A DNA stretch of 64,000 bases from Eutreptiella sp. 'Long Island Sound 2002' (taxonomy: Eukaryota > Euglenozoa > Euglenophyceae > Eutreptiales > Eutreptiaceae): NCBI GenBank assembly GCA_964036045.1, contig OZ038392.1, positions 42,431,478-42,495,477 on the forward strand. Direction: 5' to 3'. The stretch's first letter is position 1. Each line of letters starts with the position of its first letter. Under the pieces are notes generated by a model. The model worked only from the letters and a program-made list of their open reading frames with translations, did no database searches and was not told the origin of the DNA. The position numbers and the translations under genes are program-made. Positions 1 through 9,118 of this stretch are shown here, piece after piece.

Positions 1-951
1 GCGGCTGCGGCAAGTTCCTGTTATGTGGGAGAGCGCTCTGTTTTTGGATTTTTAACATTTTTAACTTCATCATTGCACACTTTGAGCAGTTGATGTCTCG
101 CCATCCACCCACCCCCTCGCACCCACTGTGCCGCCCCGTTGCGTATGGACAGTGGGAAGCTGCATTCCCATGGATACATCATATTCCATTTCATCTATCG
201 CTCACAACCGCCTGCTTCCCCCTGACACAGCGCTTCCAAACTGAGGGAACACCCAATGCATTGCTGTGGGCTGCTCAAAGCCACGCCAAGGGGGGGCTAG
301 GCGCCCCCCCTCCCCCCCGGCTCCTTCCGTCAGCCAAGCCTGCGACCCAGCAGCGCTCCACGACTGCCCATCGGCATTTACAACTGACAATAACCGCTCC
401 GGACCATTTCGCCAACCGATTAGGGTTTTGTGCTGCTGCTGCTCATGCACGATTTCTCCGTCCCATTCCCATTCCCATTCCCATTCCCAACACGTTTCTG
501 TACGGGGGGAGGCAGATGCATATGGCTCAGGGAAAGGATAGCATGGCCACATGAGAGTAGAGTGTGGCACCAGGCTTCACAGCCCCGACGAGGCCAGAGC
601 GGCGGCCGCAAGCCCAGGGCAGCAGACAGCCCTGCAGGAGAACTATTTGGCACCATTCACTGAAGAGTCCAGCGCCAAATGGCAAGAGCAGCACGAGCTG
701 TGGGATACCCTTGAGCCGACCAGTGTAACGGGGGGAGTTCAGGGCCACGTAAAGGGCCAAGAATATTGCTCTGCCGGAGGGAGGGAGAGGCCACGGAGGC
801 CCAGACCCTGAACCCCCCCCCCCCCTGGCAGCTGTGTTGGCACCCTTGCCCGACAGGACCCCACAGAGGAGGGTGCAAAGAGCGGGGCGGGGCGGGGCGG
901 GGCGCGGAGGGGGTCTTAGCATTCTCTTTAATATCTCCACAATTGTGAACT
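1..951. other. No recognisable gene; simple repeats
   Basis: I see no conserved protein in any frame. The stretch holds a CCCATT hexamer repeat of about 4.5 units at 462-488, an 11-nt C run near 815-826, and four GGGGC units at 882-906, which could form a G-quadruplex on the plus strand. Short ORFs here on both strands overlap each other and appear to be by-products of GC-rich low-complexity sequence. Confidence 0.5.
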
Positions 952-1860
952 CTACGGCACTGTATGGCAGATCCAGGAGTCCCTGCTTGGCGAGGGCCTG
1001 CTGCTTACTTGTTGGTACCATGACTGGTAGACAAGCAATTGTGGTGCACCTGCAGACTGTACACAGGCACAACGGACAATGGGGTTGATCATCATGTCGC
1101 TGACGGCCTTTGAAGTCCCTTGGTCGACTACTGCCATGACAGTTGAACATGTGTTGATTTGTGAATGGGTTTGGAGTGGACTGGGTGTTAGCGGGGATAA
1201 TCCGTCGACTCTCACTGCCCATGGCTCACAAACCTTTGTTATTTCCTGCCCCTGCTTCTGCCCATCTGTGGCTCGGACGGAATACAACCACTTCTTGAGC
1301 GATATGCTGTGTGTCCCATTCCTAGCTTGTGTATGATCCTGAGCTATGGTGGAAAGCGCCAGGGTACTCCTCTGGATGGTGTGAGGAGGTGTCGTATTAG
1401 ACCTACACTCTACAGCAAAACGAGTGTGCCACCTTTTACAAAAGGATTTAGGCGCCAGTGCCAGAACCGCACACCCCAAATGAACCCACATGGAGCGATC
1501 AATGTTGCGTGTCACCCTCTGAGACCAACGAACCCTCAAGGGCATGACTACCTCAGTCAATGATTGCCCCAGATCAGCTGGTGTGTGCGGCAAGCATGTG
1601 CTTGCTTGCGCCGTGACGACATTGCCAATGGCTGCCACACTTCTCAGCAGGACCACAATGCCCGGGTCCACGTCAACAGATCTCTGTTTCCCGCCAGTGC
1701 CAAGCCAGCTGCTCACTGACTGTTTGACATGTTTGACCAAACCTGACCGACAGATTGAACAGGGCGGCAAAAGGCCTGTTGTGGATAGCTGCCTGAAATG
1801 GAACAGATTCCAAGGCCTAAGCCCGCTGGAAGACCACCACCACCGCGACCACAACCACAA
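952..1860 (-). CDS. Hypothetical ORF, 302 codons, no recognised domain
   Basis: An open frame of 302 codons is longer than expected by chance at this base composition, so it may be coding or a gene remnant. The conceptual product is Cys-, Ser- and Trp-containing, has no transmembrane run, no repeat and no motif I recognise. An overlapping frame at 527-1222 is also open for 231 codons, and the two together could reflect one decayed gene with a frameshift. The true start and any introns are unknown. It could be part of an unrecognised transposable element. Confidence 0.25.
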   Translation of the reverse strand: MWLWSRWWWSSSGLRPWNLFHFRQLSTTGLLPPCSICRSGLVKHVKQSVSSWLGTGGKQRSVDVDPGIVVLLRSVAAIGNVVTAQASTCLPHTPADLGQSLTEVVMPLRVRWSQRVTRNIDRSMWVHLGCAVLALAPKSFCKRWHTRFAVECRSNTTPPHTIQRSTLALSTIAQDHTQARNGTHSISLKKWLYSVRATDGQKQGQEITKVCEPWAVRVDGLSPLTPSPLQTHSQINTCSTVMAVVDQGTSKAVSDMMINPIVRCACVQSAGAPQLLVYQSWYQQVSSRPSPSRDSWICHTVP

Positions 1861-4580
1861 CCATCAAATGAGCCTGAATCGGGTCAACACGTGCATGCCA
1901 GGAACCAGCTTGATGGGCTGTGCATTGTCTTAAGTTTTTCTTTTTTATTTTCATCTCTCATTCTCATTTCATCGTAACACATCCCCCCGTCATCATCATC
2001 ATGATCATTCTCTTCATGAGACCCATCATCCCAGCAAATGACGCCAATCCAGGTTGGACGGCACCGAGTTTTATTCACAGGTACAGGGACATGTTCATCA
2101 AGTTGTTGAAGAAACACCATGGTTTCGACCGATTTTCGTCCCTCAAAGATTGCGTGACTAAATAGGACATTCAAGCACAAGAAAGAGCTCCAATTGTTGC
2201 AAAGGCCACAAGGGGCCACATCTGAGCATCAAATTCCCCATTGTAAAAATTAGACATCTCTTATAACCTTCTCCAAGGCCTATATTGCCTATTTGTATTG
2301 TGCTAGGACTGTGCAATGGTTTGGCGCCTGGATGATCTCACATTTTTTAATTCATGCATCAAAACTGCCCATCACATCCATCATCAGGATTTGGTGGATC
2401 ATGGATCATCAAAGTGATATGAGAGCGGGCCAACCACCTGGCATGAGCCAAAATTTTCTTCAAAGGACGTTGCCACCACGTAGGGCAGACCAAATATATT
2501 TTCCAACCGGTTGGTATTGTGAGATGTGTTCAGATTGCAAGTCCATCTTCCGGATTTGCTGAAAGTTTTGTCCGAATTTGCCAAATCAAATTCCAACATT
2601 TGGCTACTTTTGTGGATATAATGACTCAACTACCAGGTGTGGATATAATTCCGGCGCCACTTGGGGGTTCCGGGTCCGGGGGGGGGGGGAGGGGGCGGGG
2701 GCATTTTTTGTGATTCGGCAAAAAAAACATAAAGGGCCATAGTGGGAAATTGCAATCCCAAGAAATATCATGACCAATTAAGGTATCCACGGTGGAATGT
2801 TGTGTGTGCCTGCCGGTACAGCAAGTTTATAGCGACTGCTGGTTTATTGTGACTGCTGGTATTTGTACACTCTCTTTGTATGCCGGTGTTTCAGGCCTTT
2901 TCGTTCTTTTTTGTCACAATGGACCACAAGAAAATTTTTTGCACATGTGATCCAACCTGCAAGAGTGATGCAGCATGCAGGCAGAAGCATATCAAAGCAA
3001 AGCGCAACCAACAGGCATTGGCTTACCAAGGTTTTGCATGAGTTGTGGCTGCTTCTTCTGCTGCGGCTGTGGCTGCTGTTTGTGGTGCTCCGGCCACTGT
3101 TGCGGCCCTGCTTATAGGTGTTGACAGCCACGCCCAACAGTCTCAGCCCTAAGAGCCCTCCCAACCTACACCCCACACCTCCGCCAAGCGTCCGGCTGCA
3201 CCCACTACTTTGGGTGCCCCACGGAAAAAGGTGAAGCATTTCCCTACTGCCAAACAGAAAATTTTTGAAATTCGTATTAATGACAGGGCAAGAATGACCA
3301 ACATAGTTGATTTTATTCCGCTTTGGCAGTCAACCCCCCTCGGGCACTATGAAGGTGCTGTGTTACATGCCTGCCCGTCATCTTGCAATGCAGAGAGGTG
3401 CCACACGGCGCAAGAGGAGGCGCACTTCACAGAATGTGCGCAAGCCAAGCAAGGATACGGGTCGGCGGATGAAGGACAGCAACATACTGCGTGCATCAGG
3501 TAAATATGATGATAATCTGGCAGACATGTCAGATGGGGCAAGCTCTTTGAATGGCCCTAAATGACATTTGTAATGGTCCACACACAGCACATTACGCATG
3601 GGAAGTGTGTTGTGTATCTTTTTTGCATCATCCCCCCTTTTTTTCTATCCACATGTACGGGCAGAGGCCTGCCCAAAACGGCCGGTGGTGCTTCACATTT
3701 TTTGTGACCAAAGATGGTGACCTTTTTTGCGATCACGGAGGGGGGGGTTCGGGCCACACCCCCCCCCTATTATATCCATCCGTGAAAACTACCATCATTG
3801 GTTCTTACAGCACCGGATTAAGGAGGATTGCACATATTTGCGATTGGTTGCAAACAACGGAGGAGATCTTGACATTACATTTTTACATTCGCAATTTTAC
3901 TGCTTTTGAGATGATGCTCCATTTTTGGGATTTCGGGCATGAATGTAAACGAATGAGGAAGGCTATGCGCTTAACACGAGCTATATCATCTATCGCATGT
4001 ATTCGGCCTGTTTTGTGTTTTTTTTTTGCATCCATACTTAATTCAAATGTGCTTCTAACACTGCCCATTTCTTCCTATTTTCATGCAATTTTGGTGAAAT
4101 TGATTTCATTTTGGGTTTCATTCTAACTAATGATATTTGACCAAGGACACATGATTGCATTTCTGTAATTTGGCAACGTCCAACGCATCTATGTACCGAG
4201 TTTCTCTGTTGTGACATCTCAATGACCAGAATGAAGGTCATCCATCATTCTGTATCATCGTCGTGAATCTTGAATCGGATGTTGTAGCTTCGGATTTTTG
4301 AATTTTCGGACTTTTTTGGCACTATATTTCCATGCTTGAAGGTACCTAAACAGTGCTCACAAGTCGACGGGCGCCGCAAGGTACCAAGTGTCGATAAATT
4401 TATATTTATGGGGCTCAATTTGTTTCAATATGTCCCAAATCGGTTGTTTTTGGACCTCTATAGTGTGTTATTCGCTTTGCCTACGTAACATGGGGTACGC
4501 ATGTTCGGAAAAGCTGAAAAGCGGAGTGCACGTGAGGCAGTAAGTGAGGTCGAAATGTCTCTCGTCCATTTTACTTTTCC
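1861..4580. other. Intergenic, no gene recognised
   Basis: Mostly AT-rich sequence with a G-run near 2677-2700 and a C-run near 3763. A short basic frame at 3307-3564 on the plus strand contains an RRKRRR-like cluster, but I cannot connect it to any family. Nothing else stands out. Confidence 0.4.
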
Positions 4581-4639
4581 ATGATCATGTCATCATGTCA
4601 ATTCTGCAATTGTGAAAATTGACATGATCACATGATCAT
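4581..4639. repeat. Inverted repeat with 23-bp arms
   Basis: The arms at 4581-4603 and 4617-4639 are reverse complements with one mismatch in 23, separated by 13 nt. The arms are built from ATGATCATG-like steps. This could extrude as a cruciform or be the core of a small foldback element. It lies in AT-rich sequence with no gene alongside. Confidence 0.8.
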
Positions 4640-4948
4640 CGAAAATTGAAACACATATTTCATGTTTGTATGTTTCTGCTCTTCGCTGGATGTTGCTACT
4701 GAGTACCTGTCCCGTTGTCGGCAAAACTCTGCTACAATAATTGATTCATTCAAAAGGTTCGATTTTCTTTTTGATGCATTCAACGGACCATTGGATATCT
4801 CTTAATTTGTGCTACAGACTTTGTGGCAGACGAGGGAGGTGCAAAGGGTAGTGCAAAATGTGCTATCATCTGACGGGTTGTCACATCATGTGCCGAATAC
4901 ATTTTTGCGGGCTTGAACAAACAAAAAATATCGAAAAACAAAGTTATG

Positions 4949-4972
4949 CTTAGGCAGCTCAAGTTGCATGGT
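4949..4972 (+). repeat. 24-bp dispersed inverted repeat, left copy
   Basis: This 24-mer recurs in reverse complement at 6601-6624 with one mismatch, and weaker similarity extends on both sides. The pair encloses all four copies of the GCGCGAGGCCTCGCGC palindrome, so the 4.9-6.6 kb interval may be one element with degenerate inverted ends. Confidence 0.7.
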
Positions 4973-5303
4973 CAAAATCACACCAAATGCACCCAATCTG
5001 GACCATGCAAAAAAATTGATTTTCACAGGCTCTGTTTTTTTAAAACAGAATATTTGTCCAAAGAAAGTATCTTTCTTACCACTTGTGCCATTTTGTGCCT
5101 TTTTTCGGACAGCCGAAAACAAAAAAAACCTATTATTGCAGTGGAAAATGATGTCCTTTTAGCGGAAATTAACCAATCAATGCATTTTGCGTTCCCCTTG
5201 TTTGTGGGATGAACATGGTCTACAGAACAAATGATTGCAACATCAGTTTGTGTTCTTCATGTTCATTGCATACCTGGAAAAAAGCATTATTGTTCGAATT
5301 CCA

Positions 5304-5321
5304 TGCGCGAGGCCTCGCGCA
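5304..5321. repeat. 18-nt perfect palindrome, copy 1
   Basis: TGCGCGAGGCCTCGCGCA is its own reverse complement and is preceded by CA. It is a GC-rich island in AT-rich sequence and one of four copies within 1.1 kb. Confidence 0.9.
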
Positions 5322-5400
5322 ATCAAGACCAAAGAACATTGAAACAGAAGCATGGACGATTGAATATCAGTATGCAACATGTGGTTCAAGGGCTGCCCCA

Positions 5401-5418
5401 TGCGCGAGGCCTCGCGTA
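5401..5418. repeat. 18-nt palindrome, copy 2
   Basis: Same motif as at 5304, with one change in the right arm (GCGTA instead of GCGCA). It is again preceded by CA. Confidence 0.9.
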
Positions 5419-5586
5419 TAACTTAATAGACCACAAAACTCAACCAATTCATTTTCCTTTGGAAAGACGGCTTCAGGGTCGAGTGGTCTTGCCACCCTCC
5501 CCACGGTTTGATTTTTGATTTGCACTACCGAAAAAAGAAGTTATAGGTTGTGAATTTGAAGCACTGGGACTGCATTGCAGTCCTCA

Positions 5587-5604
5587 TGCGCGAGGCCTCG
5601 CGCA
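5587..5604. repeat. 18-nt perfect palindrome, copy 3
   Basis: Identical to the copy at 5304. It directly follows a second small inverted repeat (GGACTGCA-T-TGCAGTCC), giving two hairpins in tandem. Confidence 0.9.
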
Positions 5605-6378
5605 CAAAAAAGCCCAGAAAATATTTTTTTGTACCATTCTAATGGGCTCTCATCTGATAGCGCTCGTGCACAAGCCTCACTGAAGCAACGAGTACCTGAA
5701 TTGTCATTGAGTCATTGAAATTTCCCAGAAGCCGCCACCCCCGGAGGCGGAAAACCTCTTCTTGGGCTTGGTCAGCCCCTGCGCTTAGCAGACTGCTTCC
5801 CCCAGGCACCTTCGCTCTTCAGGTATCGGACATCATCTTGATTGCTGGTGTGGTTTGCAGTATATTGCATTTTACTCTCTACAAAATCAATTTTTTTGGT
5901 ACAAAAACACGCTCAAAAAAGTACCACGCATGGCGAATTTGTATTTTCTTTGCACAATTTACTTTGATTCATAGTCAACAACGGGAGGATCCATTTTTCT
6001 TCAGCCAAAGCTACAAGGGCGGTCCCTGTCCAGCTCAGCGTCATCTGTTCAGTGGACATGCTTCACGTGCCACCAGTGATATTCTTGTTTTTGCTTGACA
6101 CTCCCCATAGTTTTCGGCAGGTGTCCATCATCAGCAATGCTGAAGGATGCACTCTTTGCAACACCTCCAACGTATGTGCTCTCTTTGTTAGGAAGGCAAC
6201 AACATTAGAAATGATTTCTTGAATCATCAATTAGATTTGCAAGGCTTGTTGAGAGCACTAAATGTCCGCACGCATAGACATATGGTACAATGTGATCAAG
6301 CCAAGGGTGCCTGTAATGTCACTCCAGTGCAGATGCGGGCTTGATTCATAAATTCTACCATCATTACCCGGCTTTGGA

Positions 6379-6434
6379 GGGGCAATGGACTGCTCTATGC
6401 GCGAGGCCTCGCACAAAGAACTGTCCATTGCCCC
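6379..6434. repeat. 56-nt near-perfect palindrome containing motif copy 4
   Basis: The fourth copy of the motif (6398-6415, one arm change) sits at the exact centre of a longer palindrome. GGGGCAATGGAC at 6379-6390 pairs with GTCCATTGCCCC at 6423-6434, and 24 of 28 positions pair across the whole structure. A hairpin of about 28 bp with almost no loop is predicted. Confidence 0.85.
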
Positions 6435-6600
6435 CAAAAATGCATTCTTTGGACCCATCGGGACCAAAAAAAGTGCCAAACTTCCTTACATCAGAGTTCT
6501 TTTGGTGTTTCAGAAACGGCTTAATTTTTTGTAAGCCAAAGAGTGGTTTTTTCGCTTTTTTTTGGAGGCCTTGTATTTTGGGCACTTTCTGTCATTTTAT

Positions 6601-6624
6601 ACCATGCAACTTGAGCCGCCTAAG
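6601..6624 (-). repeat. 24-bp dispersed inverted repeat, right copy
   Basis: Reverse complement of 4949-4972 with one mismatch (23 of 24). Confidence 0.7.
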
Positions 6625-7469
6625 TTATGTAAAACACAACAATCCAACAGAAAAAACGATATTGAATTCAAGCCAACAACATCGCAAATAGCGCACTTTC
6701 CGCTGGCCACCATAAAATCCGAACAGCACAAAAGCCGAAATCATTAGGCGGCAAGCAATATACAGATACAAAATGAGTCATTTCCTATTTCAATTGCGTC
6801 GCCATTTTTTTCTCTTTAGATTTTTGTACTCGTTTGCACAGCACCATTGCATCTTTCTACATCTATATGCATAGGTAAACAAATAGCGCCGTACAGTAAC
6901 CGCGAACAAAAACTTGTCGCGAGCAATGCGTAAAACTGGAAAAGGTTTGCTAGGTTGCCCCGTCCCTATACCACGCTCCTTCTCGCTTTCTGTTGTTCTC
7001 CATGCACCACTCTTCCCCTCCTCGTTCCCTCCTCCTCCTATTCCCGTCAGTGTAGCCTGGTCAACCCCTCGCAAGTCATGAACATCGGCAACACCAACAT
7101 GTTGACGTCGGCCGACACCATGTAGGTCAGTAAAGTTGCAGTGGTCTTGCCTGCCTGCGTGAGTGCGTTGGGTAGTTTCTAATCCTCTTTTGAGAAATTT
7201 TTTTCATTGTTTTTGAAATAATTAACAAAGGGAGCGAGAACCATCAACAAAAAAGCAAACCAGAAAACTAAAAAAGGCAAGAAACAATTCAACGTTTTGC
7301 AGTTGTAGTAAAGGTAGAGAGAAAAAAACAAAACAAAACAGCAAACCCAAAAGAGGCAGCAGAGCATAACAGCACAGCACGACACGGCAACACAAGACAA
7401 CGCTGGAGAGTCTTATTGAGCCACAACTAAGCGGCACATGGAAGGAGAAGAAAGTTGCTCTCACCGCTG
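6625..7469. other. Intergenic, nothing recognised
   Basis: AT-rich, with A- and T-runs and a pyrimidine-rich patch near 6960-7050. No conserved frame or repeat seen apart from the flanking elements. Confidence 0.4.
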
Positions 7470-7617
7470 TAAAACCAAGTGAAGAGCACGGGGACGAGAC
7501 TCACATCATAGTATCACTGCAAACAGTAACGAATGTGCACGACAAATCACTGCAGATCATACAATATCAAATAATCAAATATATGCACATGCGACACATG
7601 GGCTGGGGCCCCGGTTA
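7470..7617 (+). repeat. 148-bp direct repeat, left copy
   Basis: This segment recurs in the same orientation and at the same length at 20811-20958, with about seven substitutions (roughly 95% identity by eye). It ends in GGGGCCCCGGTTA. The two copies lie outside the gypsy element, about 2 kb apart once that element is removed, so they may be terminal direct repeats of a smaller, older element into which the gypsy copy inserted. I found no convincing target duplication next to them. Confidence 0.85.
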
Positions 7618-8221
7618 CTACCCCCCGCTTAAGTAAAAGCTGGGGTGTGCAACACCAGGATTTGGTAGAGTGCTCCAGCAGAGATGTCCGGGCAGCCCAT
7701 GTACAAATTGATCTGCTACAACCATACCTGTGGGCACCTGCGGGCACCACCCCATAACACTGTGGGCTCCGGCACCACACGCTCTCACACCAAATATCCT
7801 GCCCCGGCACCACTCACCCGCGCACAACCTGCTCCCCTAGGCCGCCACCAGATGGCGCGCACAACAGCACGATGGCCGGCAACACGCGGCGCGCACCAGC
7901 CCGCACAGCAAGGCGCGCACACACTAGCTCCACTCACGCGCAGCACAGTGCGCGGACACCAACTGAAGACCCCTGATCTAAATTCTTTCTTCGCACGCAC
8001 ATGGGAGGACGGGCGGCCAAGAAGGTGGGGCTCCACCGTCTGCACCACCCTCCAGCAGTAACACTGCTGCCAGCAACAAAAATAGGCAGGCAAAAAAAAA
8101 TCATTTTATTTTCGCTGGGATTGTGGACCCCAGGAAAGTGGATGCACAGGACTGGCCAGAAAGCAAAAAAAAACTGTACAAAACTGTCGGAAAAGACCTG
8201 AGATGGTCAGTGTAAAAACAG

Positions 8222-8401
8222 ATGGCAATGGCGACGCCAAGTGGCAGACGTGAACCTAGGAAATGGCCACTGCCAAAGGAAGGACATACAAGTGCGGACT
8301 GTGCCAAAAAGACCGCGCTGACTGGACAAACAGTGCTGTGGATCAAGGATGTGCAGTGCTATGCTGACAGTATGACTGAGGGACAGCGGCAGTGCAACAA
8401 A
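8222..8401 (+). pseudogene. 5' part of a small ORF interrupted by the gypsy insertion
   Basis: An ATG at 8222 opens a frame of 60 codons that reaches the target-site duplication exactly at a codon boundary. After removal of the gypsy element and one ACAAA copy, the same frame continues from 19862 to a stop at 20036-20038, giving about 118 residues. A TAA just upstream (near 8213) interrupts an otherwise open frame, so the ORF may once have been longer. The product is basic with several Cys, and I do not recognise it. It probably belongs to the older element bounded by the 148-bp repeats. Confidence 0.35.
8397..8401. other. Target-site duplication, left (ACAAA)
   Basis: ACAAA immediately before the left LTR is repeated at 19857-19861 immediately after the right LTR. 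Five-base duplications are typical of Ty3/gypsy integration. Confidence 0.7.
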
Positions 8402-9111
8402 AGAAAGATGTCCTTGTTTAGTGCCCTAGATATTTTGGTGAAATCCTGCAGGTTTTGATGTTGAAAACCGGAACCAAGGCAGTAAGTAGAGCAAGAACAG
8501 GATGTGGATCGAATCAATGAATTGTTTGAAATCCAGTGTAACACAGAAGGGCTGCAGATAGACAAAGCAGGTATAAATACAAAGATTCAATCACAAAAGA
8601 ATATAACAAATGATTTTTATAAGAAAACTGGCATGACTCTTGCCTCCCAATTAGCCTCAAGCACTTCATGTGCACTCTTTTGGATGAAATGGAGTTGGTT
8701 AGGAATATGGGGCAAAGGAGTTAGGCCAGACACAGATTATGACTTGGCCAAGCAACTGAATTCAGAAACAGTTAAAAAGTAGAACCACAATAAGTGGTAG
8801 AAACAATTGAGTACAGGGGTCTTGGGGTGGGAGACCACTAGGCTTAACCTCCAAGGCCTAAGGCATGAAATGCCTATTTTTTTTCGGTATATCCTCCATG
8901 AATGAAGGTACCTCCGCTCAGTTGAGTGGTAGGGGTGAACTTCATGGGGGGCTAGGGTTATAACCCTAGTTACTTTGAGAAAGTGTACTTAGAGCTTCAA
9001 AAGAGGGATAAAAATACTTAAGTAAGTCTTAGCATCAACAAAAGGGTTTTAAGGGGGGCTTGGCCTGGATCAAGCCCTCCAAGAAAGACATGGCAGTGAC
9101 TTTTTCCTACT
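8402..9111 (-). repeat. 3' LTR of gypsy copy 1
   Basis: Matches 19148-19856 over its full length. Read on the element strand it begins AGTAGGAAA and ends near CATCTTTCT, so it lacks the usual TG...CA ends. The start is supported by the purine tract immediately upstream and by the same AGTA start in all three LTRs of this family in the window. Confidence 0.9.
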
Positions 9112-9118
9112 CCCCCCT
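9112..9118 (-). promoter_or_regulatory. Polypurine tract
   Basis: On the element strand AGGGGGG lies directly against the 3' LTR start. This is the expected position of the primer for plus-strand DNA synthesis in LTR retrotransposons. Confidence 0.75.

Noticed and set aside
462-488. Telomere-like repeat (CCCATT)n
   Set aside because: Only about 4.5 units, internal, and not a standard telomere unit. It is treated as a microsatellite.
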